Positions 10,323 through 18,042 of a DNA stretch of 36,061 nt are shown here, one piece after another. The position numbers and the translations under genes are program-made. This stretch comes from Mesostigma viride (taxonomy: Eukaryota > Streptophyta > Mesostigmatophyceae > Mesostigmatales > Mesostigmataceae): contig RPFO01000695.1 in assembly GCA_009746045.1 (NCBI GenBank), positions 1 to 36,061 of the forward strand, written 5' to 3'. Position 1 is the stretch's first letter. The number at the start of each line of letters is the position of its first letter. Under the pieces are notes generated by a model. It worked only from the letters and a program-made list of their open reading frames with translations, made no database searches and had not been told where the DNA came from.

Positions 10323-11018
10323 TCAAACCAAATACTCGTCGGCGGTCAGAACAAAGTCGTTGATCGCTTTTGTGACCATCGTGTCCACAGGAGCAGGGTT
10401 TGACAGTTCCATATAAGCCGCTCTCGCGGCTACCATGATTTCTTCCACGATTTCTTCGTGCAGAGACCGAAGAGTCGTGCCCGCCTGGCTGAGTGAAGAG
10501 AGCTGAAGGAGACAGCAAACCACGATTTGGTCGACGCCGAACTCGGACACGCACGTAGCGAGAGAAACTCGAAGCTTGGCAGAGTTGAGCGTGCTCGGCG
10601 TGATGCAGCAAGTGATGATTCGTCGACCGAGCTGTTCGAGTTCGTCCGAACGGACATATCCGTGCGCGCTCAGGATTTTTGGACGACCCAAACTACTGCA
10701 AACCGCGGTGAGTAGTTGATCCCATTGAATGGGCGCAATCGAAATGCCCGCCACGCCAGAAAAGGGAGGAGCGATCGGCGCGGACAACACGGCGTCCACA
10801 ACCGCTCTGTTCATAAACTCGGGTATCAAGAGTCCCGAAAGGAACGTTTTCGATATTTTTTCGATGAAAGCGTCCGAGATATGGACCGAAGGCGTGGAGA
10901 TGTTGTGCCGTTTAAACATGTCCGCGACTCGCTCCGGGAACTCGCTGTTGATGAGAGCCCCGTCCATGACGAGCGTCAAAGAGTCGAGAAATTGGGCGAT
11001 TTCGTTCGTGACCCTCAT
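10323..11018 (-). CDS. Unrecognised 231-residue protein
   Basis: The start at 11018 (MRVTNEIAQFLDSLTL) is the only good ATG and lies 64 bp from the divergent membrane-protein gene at 11083. The protein is helical and moderately hydrophobic, with several cysteines (ITCCI, VVCCLL, CVSEF) and no transmembrane segment of convincing length. No motif is familiar to me. The shared spacer is AT-rich, with TTTTATAC on the 11083 side. See the entry at 10031 for a possible C-terminal continuation. Confidence 0.65.
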   Translation of the reverse strand: MRVTNEIAQFLDSLTLVMDGALINSEFPERVADMFKRHNISTPSVHISDAFIEKISKTFLSGLLIPEFMNRAVVDAVLSAPIAPPFSGVAGISIAPIQWDQLLTAVCSSLGRPKILSAHGYVRSDELEQLGRRIITCCITPSTLNSAKLRVSLATCVSEFGVDQIVVCCLLQLSSLSQAGTTLRSLHEEIVEEIMVAARAAYMELSNPAPVDTMVTKAINDFVLTADEYLV

Positions 11019-11082
11019 TTTCGTGCGAGTTGTGAGGTGTTTCGCTTATTCTTGTTTTCTGCTTCTCTTTTATACTAATCTC

Positions 11083-11481
11083 ATGAGCAAAGTCGAGCCC
11101 AAAACCGTCAAGGATAAGCCGGACGTTACAATCTTATCCGCGTGTTTCGGCTCTGCCTTGAAGATCGCTGATATTTTCGTATTTCCACTTATCTTTGCTG
11201 TTTTTACAAATTTCTGGATTCGAGCGATCGCATCGGACGACCAGGAAAAAGATGTAACCGAAATTCTGCAAGCCCAAATCCCCGTTTTTGCGTCAATGGC
11301 ACTCAGCGCGGTGATTTTTTTCCCCGGATTTTATCGACTAGGCTTCTTCAAAGGCCTTCTCGCGTTTCTGATAGTCAGTTACATTCGTCTCAATGTCGCA
11401 TCCGCATACGCCATCGTCCTCTCGCGTCTCCTCGACGAACCAAGGGATACGGATAAAAACGAAACCGATCCTCCTCAGTAA
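11083..11481 (+). CDS. Small multi-span membrane protein
   Basis: I chose the ATG at 11083 because a longer upstream frame only runs antisense to the previous gene and because TTTTATACTAATCTC directly precedes this ATG. The 132-residue product has about three hydrophobic segments: ADIFVFPLIFAVFTNFWI, VFASMALSAVIFFPGFY and LGFFKGLLAFLIVSYI. A polar, acidic C-terminus follows (DTDKNETDPPQ). It has no recognisable family. It is followed by another small membrane protein, and both may be virion or factory membrane components, which is inference. Confidence 0.7.
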   Translation: MSKVEPKTVKDKPDVTILSACFGSALKIADIFVFPLIFAVFTNFWIRAIASDDQEKDVTEILQAQIPVFASMALSAVIFFPGFYRLGFFKGLLAFLIVSYIRLNVASAYAIVLSRLLDEPRDTDKNETDPPQ

Positions 11482-11566
11482 GATCGCGATTCTCTGGTTC
11501 GCTTGTTTCCGCAGCCGTTCCGTACACCCTATTTTGGAAGAATCTCGAAATTGATTCTTAACAGTA

Positions 11567-11803
11567 ATGTCTTTGATAGAAAGATTGCGTTCTTATCGGA
11601 TCGCGGGATCCGCCGCTTTTGATTGGGCAGCGACGTTGCTAGCTTCGGTCGTCATCGCCTATTTAGCCGATGGGAGACGATTTCGAGTCCCAATCCTCGC
11701 TCTCTCGTTCGTGTGCTTGGTCGCCTTGGGGCAATTCTTGCATTTCGTTCTCGACCAACACACGCCATTCCTAAAGAAGTTGCAGTCTCTTTTCGTCGCG
11801 TGA
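11567..11803 (+). CDS. Small two-span membrane protein
   Basis: The 78-residue product has a short basic N-terminus (MSLIERLRSYRIAG) and two hydrophobic helices, FDWAATLLASVVIAYLA and VPILALSFVCLVALGQFLHFVL, joined by a basic loop (DGRRFR). It is not a family I recognise. Its stop codon at 11801-11803 is two bases before the next ATG at 11806, so the two genes are packed as tightly as possible and are probably read from one promoter region. Confidence 0.65.
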   Translation: MSLIERLRSYRIAGSAAFDWAATLLASVVIAYLADGRRFRVPILALSFVCLVALGQFLHFVLDQHTPFLKKLQSLFVA

Positions 11804-11805
11804 AG

Positions 11806-12147
11806 ATGCCAAAAGTTTCATCGTCTTCCTCTTTAAAACGCAAATCCATCCAAGAGGCGATCGAAACGCCTTCGGAAGACGGGGCCTTCAACAAACCAAC
11901 GACGCCTGAAGCATTCGACAACCTATGGAAAATGCTTCAAGACGCTGTCGAAAGGAAGATCAAAGACGACTTCCGCTACATCGCGATTCGACGCGAACTC
12001 AATTACCTCTTACGCGTGAACACAAGAATGACGGATGAGGAAAAACAGCTCAAGAAAAAGAAGCTCGTGGAGGAGCGAGAAAACCTTCGAGCAAAAGCGA
12101 AGGAGGCAAACCGACTCATTGAGTGCATGCGTAAGGCGATGCGCTGA
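11806..12147 (+). CDS. Small basic coiled-coil protein
   Basis: I place the start at the ATG at 11806 (MPKVSSSSSLKRKS), since the frame upstream lies within the membrane-protein gene. The 113-residue product has a Ser-rich basic N-terminus followed by a long charged helix (DEEKQLKKKKLVEERENLRAKAKEANRLIE) that should form a coiled coil. No family is recognised. Two copies of a 28-base repeat lie directly downstream. Confidence 0.65.
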   Translation: MPKVSSSSSLKRKSIQEAIETPSEDGAFNKPTTPEAFDNLWKMLQDAVERKIKDDFRYIAIRRELNYLLRVNTRMTDEEKQLKKKKLVEERENLRAKAKEANRLIECMRKAMR

Positions 12148-12161
12148 AATCCGCGATGAAA

Positions 12162-12220
12162 GGCTTGAAAGCCGAGACTGTCTTGAATTAACGGCTTAAA
12201 TGCCGAGACTCTCTTGAGTT
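12162..12220 (+). repeat. Two direct repeats, 31 bp apart, after the 11806 gene
   Basis: The copies begin at 12162 and 12193 and share GGCTT, then GCCGAGACT, then TCTTGA. Each starts with a small hairpin (GGCTT-GA-AAGCC in the first, GGCTTAAATGCC in the second). They sit just after a stop codon and before an AATAAA-rich stretch (~12250-12265), so a role in 3' end formation is possible. Confidence 0.55.
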
Positions 12221-12294
12221 TAAGACGCTGTAACACCTATTAACGATTTAATAATAAAACTTTATTTTGTCTTTGCTTAATCATGTAAGGTTTC

Positions 12295-12981
12295 ATGCCC
12301 CCTAAACGAAATTATCAAGAGATGAAACGTCCGACGACTGCGCGTGAGATACGACTGATGGAACGTGAGCAAAGAAAATCGAAGTCACGTCCGAAAACCG
12401 CGGCGGATCCGACAAAACTGACGATAAATGATTTGCCTGCTATCGCACGTGCGCAAATCGCGCGTGAGACAGGATTAATTATTGGAAAGTCGACACTTCC
12501 AGATGCACTTGCGAAGAGATGGGAAGACCTTCCGCGAACGGTCGAAGAACTAAGACCACAAAAAGATAGGTGGGATATTGAACACACGAAGAGGCGAAAT
12601 GAAGCCAACAGGCTAAGCAGCAACTGGAGATTGACGCCTGAAGAGAAAATAGCTAGAAGAGCAGAGTTAAACTTGGAAATGGGCGAATTTATCAAAAAAG
12701 CACACTCTTACATGAATAAGGAAAGAGAATTGAAAAAACATCCAAACAAGACACCTGAAGATGTCCGTAGAGAGATCGTTGCGAAGGAGAAAAACCGAGC
12801 CGAACCCACCGAGTCCAACACCGAGTCCAACCACAACCAACCCGCCGAGTCCAACCACAACCAACCCGCCGAGTCCACTCGAGTACGGCGATGCAAGGCG
12901 AAGACGCTCGCCAAAAAGAGATGCGAGAACAAGCCTGTCAAGGGCAAGACTGTGTGCCGCTGTCACTCCAAAAAGAAATGA
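12295..12981 (+). CDS. Basic protein with C-terminal mini zinc module
   Basis: The 228-residue product is rich in Lys, Arg and Glu throughout and probably helical. The mini zinc module sits at the very end (CKAKTLAKKRC, ten residues, C-R-C-H, KKK), unlike the other copies in this window, where it is N-terminal. Before it is a short repeat of the unit NHNQPAES, encoded by duplicated DNA at ~12830-12878. I do not recognise the body of the protein. Charge and zinc module suggest nucleic-acid or chromatin contact, which is inference. Confidence 0.7.
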   Translation: MPPKRNYQEMKRPTTAREIRLMEREQRKSKSRPKTAADPTKLTINDLPAIARAQIARETGLIIGKSTLPDALAKRWEDLPRTVEELRPQKDRWDIEHTKRRNEANRLSSNWRLTPEEKIARRAELNLEMGEFIKKAHSYMNKERELKKHPNKTPEDVRREIVAKEKNRAEPTESNTESNHNQPAESNHNQPAESTRVRRCKAKTLAKKRCENKPVKGKTVCRCHSKKK

Positions 12982-13091
12982 TCACAATTGCACTTTTCAT
13001 CATAACAGTTTAATGCCTTTTTACCATTCTTTATTTTTATATTGATTTCGCGAGGAGTGCATCTACCTCTGCATTCGATTATTAAAACATT

Positions 13092-14288
13092 TCAAGAAAG
13101 CGCTTCGGCGCTCTTGATCTTTTTCCTTCCCGAAAAATTGAACCTCTCCAGGTTCAGCGGACGGGTAAGAACAAGATCCGTTTTCATCTCCTCCTTGTTT
13201 TTCTTCACAACCTCGAATGGCGTCGCGCCGGTTGCCTGCACAGTGAAAGGTGCCAGCTGCAACTGGACTTCAACCGCGATCTCCGTGAAGTCGGCCTCCC
13301 TTCCCTGTCTCTTGGCGCGCAAAATCACCTGACGCTTGAAAAACTCGTCGACCGCGAGCTGCTCCTCGTCCATCAGGTCTCTTGCGCTCCCTTTGTACGC
13401 GTTGTTGAGTTCCTTCAGCGCCGCCGTGTCAACCCCCGTCGAAGCTTTGCATCCGCGGTCCGCGACCGTAACCAACGTCTGTCTCACGCGTTCTTTTGGC
13501 ACAGTCGTCGAAACCAGGTCCGCGAGCTTGTGCTGCAGGTCCTTGGAAGCGACACGCATCGAAGGGGGCGCCGCGCGCACGGGTTCGACGTAGTCCGGTT
13601 TCTTGCGGCCATTGTTGAGTTCCGTGTTCAACAGAACCGTCGTAGTCGTGCCGTTTGCCGCGTCGTGCGCGTCGCGGACGACCTCGATCATCGTTATGTC
13701 GCCAGCAATCAGACGATGGACCCAGCTGGACGCCATCGCGAAAAATTCCGGGCTGATCCACATAGCCAAAGGGACGACTAGCTCAGGGTGGATCCAGATG
13801 CCTCGATCTTCGTTCGGGCCGGACTTGACATCCTCTACGATGGAACAGTGGGTACTGTGTTCCGACCTCTCTCCGATTCCCGACAACGGCTCGATGAGGT
13901 GGGTACAGTTTTGTTCCGACCCCTCTTCGGAGCCTGACATTTGCTCATTGAGGTGGGTACACTTTTGTTCCGACCCCGTGTCGGGGATCGACGACTCGGA
14001 CTTCGATTTTGAGCAGCGTCCGAGTGATGCGATGCACGCCTTTGCACAGTCAAGCCGATACCAACTTTTAAAAAGTTTCTTTCCGTTGGAAGCCGCCAGC
14101 GTGAAGTCGAGCCCCTGAATTTTTTTGTCGCTTTTTCTGACCCTGATTTCTTTCTCCGCATCCACTTTAAAAGTAATCGAAGGCTTCATGGTAAAAATCC
14201 ACGTCTTCTCTGTCTCTCGTACAAGACTGAAAAGGGGATGGGAGAACCGATTCGTGGTCGCCATGACCTCAAAAACACCCATCGTCAT
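13092..14288 (-). CDS. KilA-N domain protein with internal 18-residue repeats
   Basis: The signature half of a KilA-N domain is clear: GIWIHPELVVPLAMWISPEF, followed by FAMASSWVHRLIAGD. Its usual first half is also present (NGKKLFKSWYRLDCAKACI), but the two are separated by an insertion built from three 18-residue repeats beginning SEQKCTHL, SEQNCTHL and SEHSTHC. KilA-N is a DNA-binding domain of phages and large DNA viruses, often in multigene families. The C-terminal half is helical and unrecognised. The first ATG (14288) lies inside a palindrome, so the true start is more likely 14264 (MATTNRF) or 14189 (MKPSITFKVD). The stop at 13092 is within a short GC palindrome, AGCGCTTCGGCGCT. Confidence 0.85.
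   Translation of the reverse strand: MTMGVFEVMATTNRFSHPLFSLVRETEKTWIFTMKPSITFKVDAEKEIRVRKSDKKIQGLDFTLAASNGKKLFKSWYRLDCAKACIASLGRCSKSKSESSIPDTGSEQKCTHLNEQMSGSEEGSEQNCTHLIEPLSGIGERSEHSTHCSIVEDVKSGPNEDRGIWIHPELVVPLAMWISPEFFAMASSWVHRLIAGDITMIEVVRDAHDAANGTTTTVLLNTELNNGRKKPDYVEPVRAAPPSMRVASKDLQHKLADLVSTTVPKERVRQTLVTVADRGCKASTGVDTAALKELNNAYKGSARDLMDEEQLAVDEFFKRQVILRAKRQGREADFTEIAVEVQLQLAPFTVQATGATPFEVVKKNKEEMKTDLVLTRPLNLERFNFSGRKKIKSAEALS
13840..13985 (-). repeat. 54-bp coding repeats within the KilA-N gene
   Basis: Three units are spaced about 50-54 bp, marked on the + strand by GTGGGTAC at 13849, 13899 and 13953 followed by TTGTTCCGACC-like sequence. Each encodes an 18-residue Ser/Glu/Gly-rich unit with CTHL. 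They lie between the two halves of the KilA-N domain. Confidence 0.75.
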
Positions 14289-14311
14289 AGAACACAGATG
14301 TGTGTTCTATG
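14286..14311. promoter_or_regulatory. Perfect 11-bp inverted repeat at the KilA-N gene start
   Basis: The arms CATAGAACACA (14286-14296) and TGTGTTCTATG (14301-14311) are perfect reverse complements around GATG. The site lies directly upstream of the likely KilA-N start codons and about 190 bp after the end of the next gene upstream. It could be an operator, for instance for the KilA-N protein itself, or a 3' hairpin of the 14501-16038 gene. Confidence 0.6.
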
Positions 14312-14500
14312 CGTCTACCCCTGATGTTAGCGTGTGCAAACCGTCCACGAGAGGGAGATCGGGAATCACAAGACACCTAGAAGAAAAAAAAGACTCGTCG
14401 CTGACGTCACGAGATTCGCCGATCGCCGTTCGGACCTCGCTTTACAAGTACGAAGTTCAGAGACTGGGTAATACTTACCAATCCCGCCGGCGCGTTTCTA

Positions 14501-16038
14501 TCACACTTTGCCGACTCTTATGTGCGACGTTTTTTTTTTGGTTTTCCTTTTTGTCTTCCTTTTCTGCATCGGATAATGATTTTGTATATCTTTAAATAGC
14601 TTGTCCACGAATTTGAACATCTTTTCACTGAAGGCCCGAGGATAGTTTTGGTTATCAACCGTCCATTTGTCTGGGTGTATTCGAGCTTTGGCTGCTACCC
14701 TTGATACCGGTTTCCATTTGTGTTGTAGACGGATAATATTTCGGGGGTCAAGAATGTTATTTGCAACATTTAGTAAGTTAGGAGCTTTCGAATCAATCTC
14801 TGCTTGCGTAAGTCCCGCTTCCTTGAAGAGATTCTGCACGATAGTTGATTTCAATCGTGGTTCTTGAGACATATATTTTAGAAGGTCATCATAAGACTCC
14901 GGATCGGGCATATTAGGTACTTGCGGTTGAGCTTCTCGCATATTCGACGGTCCAGCTGGTTGAGGACGTTGATGAGACGCCGGCGGTTCGTTTTGCATCC
15001 GGGCTTTAGCTCTTTCAGCACGAGCCCAACTCCTTGCATACTGTGGGTTTTGTTCGTCGAAATCCCCCATCCATTCTTTGTCTTGTCGATCTCTTTCAGC
15101 CCATCCTCGCGGTTGAGAACCTCCCATATTAGACGGTCCAGCTGCTTGAGGACGTTGCCGAGACCCTGCAGCTTCTCGTTCTTTTTGCCGCTGATTAAAA
15201 CTAGCTGCATACTTTCGTCGCTCTTCTTCCCATTTTCGTGCCTTTTCTTCGGCGGCTTTCCGTGCCTGTTCCGCAGCCGCTTTAGCTGCCTGTTCCTCAG
15301 CCACTTTAGCTGCCTGTTCCGCAGCCACTTTAGCTGCCTGTTCCGCAGCCACTTTAGCTGCCTGTTCCTCAGCCACTTTAGCTGCCCGAATTCGCTTGAC
15401 CATGTTAGCTCTCGCTATTCGTTGCAATTCGCGTAATCTGTCCCTTTCGATTTGTCTCTTTTCTTCGGCCGCGGCTTCTTCTTCAGCCATTCTCACCTTT
15501 TCGGCAGCCTCTTTAGCGTCTGTTGCTAATTTTTCTTTATTTTCTTCCGCCTCTTTTTTAACGTCCGACGCCACGCGGTTGTTCAACCTCCCTACCATCT
15601 TTTTTAATCTATCTGCGTTTACTGCTTGGTTTCTTCTTTCAGACGCTTGAGTTTCGGCTTTTGCATGTCCCGCATTTTCTCGAAAAACGCCGAGGTTAGC
15701 GTCTCTTACCTCTTTATTAAAACTATCTTGAATACGTTGATTTAAAAATGCTGTATATTTTTCTTCTTCAGACTGGGTGGGGGTAAGAGCATTTGGTTTC
15801 GGGGGGGGGGATTCTTGACCCTTTGCCGGGCTCTTTCTAAAATCTCTTCTCTCGTACGTGCTGGAAAATCATCAGCTTCTTCTGGCTGGCCGGTTTCTTT
15901 TTCGATTTTTTCGTTTCGAGCTCGGTGTGTCCGAGTCCTGCTATGGACGCCGCAATACTTACGCTTACCCGTACAACAGTTCGAGCACGAACGACCGTCT
16001 TTTAGCGTTCCTTTACATGTCCTCGTTTTTCCGATCAT
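14501..16038 (-). CDS. Zinc-module, coiled-coil protein with J-domain-like C-terminus; split at a C10 run
   Basis: The N-terminus has the mini zinc module (CKGTLKDGRSC, ten residues, CGVH) and a basic RTHRAR patch. The first frame stops at 15742, while a second frame is open from the run of ten G on the + strand (15801-15810) through to 14501. A run of 8 or 11 would make one ~510-residue protein. The middle is a long Ala/Glu/Lys coiled coil with an 8-residue repeat (AAKVAAEQ) that recalls TolA. Near the C-terminus, AAKARIHPDKWT followed by a helix ending FVDKLFKDIQNHY looks like an auxilin-type J domain with its HPD motif (encoded at 14666-14677). It ends in a Lys/Arg-rich tail. J proteins stimulate Hsp70; this call is from motif and helix pattern only. 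TATAAAA lies just before the ATG. Confidence 0.7.
15266..15385 (-). repeat. Five tandem 24-bp coding repeats
   Basis: Five copies of a 24-base unit (CTGTTCC-K-CAGCC, then CTTTAGCTGC on the + strand) encode the 8-residue coiled-coil repeat of the 14501-16038 protein. Near identity at DNA level suggests recent expansion. Confidence 0.85.
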
Positions 16039-16110
16039 GCTCCGTTTTATACATACGCGCCAAAAAAAGCGCGTTCAAAACGGAAGGAAAAAACTGGTGC
16101 TAAAAGGTAC

Positions 16111-16183
16111 GTTCGAGTAGCTCAGTCGGTAGAGCGGCGGTCTTATGAGCCGCAGGTCGCGAGTTCGAGTCTCGCCCCGAACA
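16111..16183 (+). tRNA. tRNA-Ile (anticodon UAU)
   Basis: A full cloverleaf can be drawn without an intron. The acceptor GTTCGAG pairs with CCCGAAC with one A-C mismatch. The D arm is GCTC/GAGC, and the anticodon stem GCGGT/GCCGC closes the loop CTTATGA with anticodon TAT. The variable loop is AGGTC, and the T arm GCGAG/CTCGC carries TTCGAGT. The base after the acceptor is A. The 3' CCA is not encoded. It would read AUA isoleucine codons. It stands alone between two genes. Confidence 0.9.
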
Positions 16184-16209
16184 AAAATCGCCGCTGTATC
16201 TTATACGCC

Positions 16210-16311
16210 ATGCCTCCCTTGTTGTATTATAGTCACGGCCTGAACAACCACGGAGGGGGACAAACGCGAAAAAAGAAACCCAAAAAGCGAGCCACGAAGA
16301 AAAACAAGTGA
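16210..16311 (+). CDS. Tiny very basic protein (33 residues)
   Basis: The frame starts MPPLLYYSHGLNN, then GGGQ, and ends in a Lys/Arg cluster (RKKKPKKRATKKNK). TTATACGCC directly precedes the ATG, as at other starts in this part of the window. Such small basic proteins in large DNA viruses are often virion DNA-condensing components, but no homology is visible and it could also be a chance frame. Confidence 0.5.
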   Translation: MPPLLYYSHGLNNHGGGQTRKKKPKKRATKKNK

Positions 16312-16348
16312 GTCCGAAGTTTTTCTAGAGAACAAGTAGTATACACCC

Positions 16349-16663
16349 ATGAAGTGCACCGCAAAATGCAAGGACGGCAGCCATTGCAGCAACAGCGCCA
16401 GGGCTGGATACAAGAGGTGCGCCTCGCACTCGAGGCGCAAGCCGGTTTCTCGCCACCGAGCCGCCTCGTGTGGAATGGCGAACAGCGGCGACATGGTCCA
16501 GCCCCCCGACGTCCCCGCCACCAACGGTCAGCTGGAATGGATGGACTTGAGCCAGGAGCCAATGCCCTATATGTATCAAAGCTCGCAAACCCATCCAGCG
16601 CAGATGGCGTATCTGAAGCACACCATCAACCAGCGAAGGCATCGCAAGAGCCGGAGGAGGTGA
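16349..16663 (+). CDS. Small mini-zinc-module protein
   Basis: The 104-residue protein is little more than the zinc module (CTAKCKDGSHC, ten residues, CASH) followed by a basic RRKPVSRHRAA patch. It then has a Met/Pro/Gln-rich linker and a basic C-terminus (RRHRKSRRR). GTATACACCC directly precedes the ATG. It shows the module in nearly stand-alone form. Function is unknown; zinc and nucleic-acid binding are inferred from the ligand pattern and charge. Confidence 0.7.
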   Translation: MKCTAKCKDGSHCSNSARAGYKRCASHSRRKPVSRHRAASCGMANSGDMVQPPDVPATNGQLEWMDLSQEPMPYMYQSSQTHPAQMAYLKHTINQRRHRKSRRR

Positions 16664-16912
16664 AATTACCTTACCATCTAGTAAGATGCTTCCTGTTCTA
16701 GTCTCTCACACGCGTTGGAACGATCGTGGCCGACGTCACGTGCGTTTTTACGATCCTTTGCCATTATTGACGCCTCGGCGACATCGCGACAGCGGATCCG
16801 TATCGAAGACGCATTAGGATCGCGATCCTCCCACTCTGTTTCCATCTTGGCGAGAAAACAACCCATCATATGAAGTTCGGTAAGATCATTATTGCGGTAC
16901 CAGGAAAGGGTT

Positions 16913-17239
16913 TTACCGAGAAGGCCGGATTTCTCGGAGTCTCTTTGCAATACGCACTTTTTGTATTAGTTCCGCTCTCCTTTCCCTCCATGCATCCATA
17001 TACAGCGCTATCTTTTCAAGGAATTGCGTTTCGTTAAACGGTTCAAGTCCTTTTTTTTTTCTTTCCGCATTCTCGGCGTTCACTGTCATTACCGCTTTCT
17101 TTTCCATTTCATTACTGCCGGTGCCGCTAAAATATTCAGGGTTAGCTTTGATGCTATCTTCCATCAGTTTCAATACCTGATGATATAGGTTTCTGTTGGA
17201 TGCACCAAAGTTGCGCAACGATTGCACATCTAAATTCTT
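16913..17239 (-). pseudogene. 3' half of an F-box gene interrupted by the retrotransposon
   Basis: This open stretch begins at the left edge of the mobile element with KNLDVQSLRNFGASNRNLYHQVLKL, which is the second half of an F-box. It continues to a TAA at 16913. Its C-terminal part (GLEPFNETQFLEKIALYMDAW, then a charged helix) aligns with the end of the neighbouring F-box paralogue (GLPPMTEKEYNDRIELDLENW), so the end is natural. The 5' half is at 22740-23492, and the frames match across the element when the element ends are removed. Confidence 0.85.
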
Positions 17240-17376
17240 TTCTATTAACCGTGGAACTCCAGGGTAACCAGACTCTTTATTAAAACAATGAGTGGAGCAC
17301 ATACAAAAGGCAGGCCACATCCCGGCCGCCGATGCTCATGGGAACACTTATTGCTTGGCAAAGGCTAGCCTTACCC
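17240..17376 (-). repeat. Split direct repeat A, outer copy
   Basis: This 137-bp sequence begins TTCTATTAACCGTGGAACTC and is repeated at 17834-17970 without a difference that I can see. It forms the left end of the element. A 25-bp spacer separates it from the B copy that follows. Confidence 0.9.
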
Positions 17377-17401
17377 CCAAACACGCAGGGAGGGTGGGCG
17401 G

Positions 17402-17833
17402 GAAAAGAAAAGAGGCCGACCTTAGCTAGGTGGGTTTGTTTTTGTCCTTTTTTGCGTGTCATGCGGCCTTGGCCCGGACGGCATTTTTTCGCCACGCAAA
17501 TGTTGCGTCTGAACAAATGACGCAATGTGGCGTTCTAATTGCCGGCAGCTTACGTAAGGCTGCCGGGGCTATTAGGTCACATATTGCGTGAGAGAAAGAA
17601 TCTAGATCTAGTTAATCACTACGCCATGAGCCAAGAAACCTAGACAGTGGCAGGTTTATATCTCAACGTAGCTCCTGCCACCTGGCCAAGAAAAACTGGC
17701 CAAAGCTTTGGCCACGACTGATCCGGATCAGGCCGCACCGGCCTCAAAAGGTTTGTCACGTGAACCCAATAACCTAGCTATAGCGGCTACCCTTCCATCT
17801 CACTATAAAGAAACTATGTTCAGAGAACCACGA
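17402..17833 (-). repeat. Split direct repeat B, inner copy
   Basis: About 432 bp, repeated at 22307-22739 with one A inserted in an A-run there. It holds several perfect palindromes, including TGGCCAAAGCTTTGGCCA and CTGATCCGGATCAG, and a hairpin at 17542-17566 around TTACGTAA. It abuts repeat A at 17833/17834; this joint is equivalent to the joined ends of a circular intermediate. Confidence 0.9.
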
Positions 17834-17970
17834 TTCTATTAACCGTGGAACTCCAGGGTAACCAGACTCTTTATTAAAACAATGAGTGGAGCACATACAA
17901 AAGGCAGGCCACATCCCGGCCGCCGATGCTCATGGGAACACTTATTGCTTGGCAAAGGCTAGCCTTACCC
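17834..17970 (-). repeat. Split direct repeat A, inner copy
   Basis: Second copy of the 137-bp repeat A, directly after repeat B and 72 bp from the end of the recombinase frame at 18043. It probably provides the 3' end of the element transcript. Confidence 0.9.
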
Positions 17971-18042
17971 TTATATCCCTCCCTGGCGATCCATGCCAGG
18001 GGCAAAGAACCTAGCATAATGACAGAGAAATGAACAACCAAA

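Noticed and set aside
10716-11078. Plus-strand frames opposite the 10323-11018 gene, including the long N-terminal extension of the 11083 gene
   Set aside because: Antisense to a better frame; the extension has no motif, and a TATA-like box lies directly before the internal ATG at 11083.
15266-15385. Possible CRISPR array
   Set aside because: The 24-bp repeats have no spacers and encode a coiled-coil repeat. The tandem arrays at 30.7 and 31.5 kb also lack unique spacers.
16678-16950. A 90-codon minus-strand frame after the F-box 3' half
   Set aside because: It opens inside the end of the F-box gene, starts with TTG, has no recognisable motif, and the F-box paralogue ends at the corresponding place. 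It could be chance; no support for a gene.
17280-17525. Small frames within the retrotransposon repeats (also at 21948-22430)
   Set aside because: They lie in noncoding terminal repeats, are identical only because the repeats are, and have no protein features.
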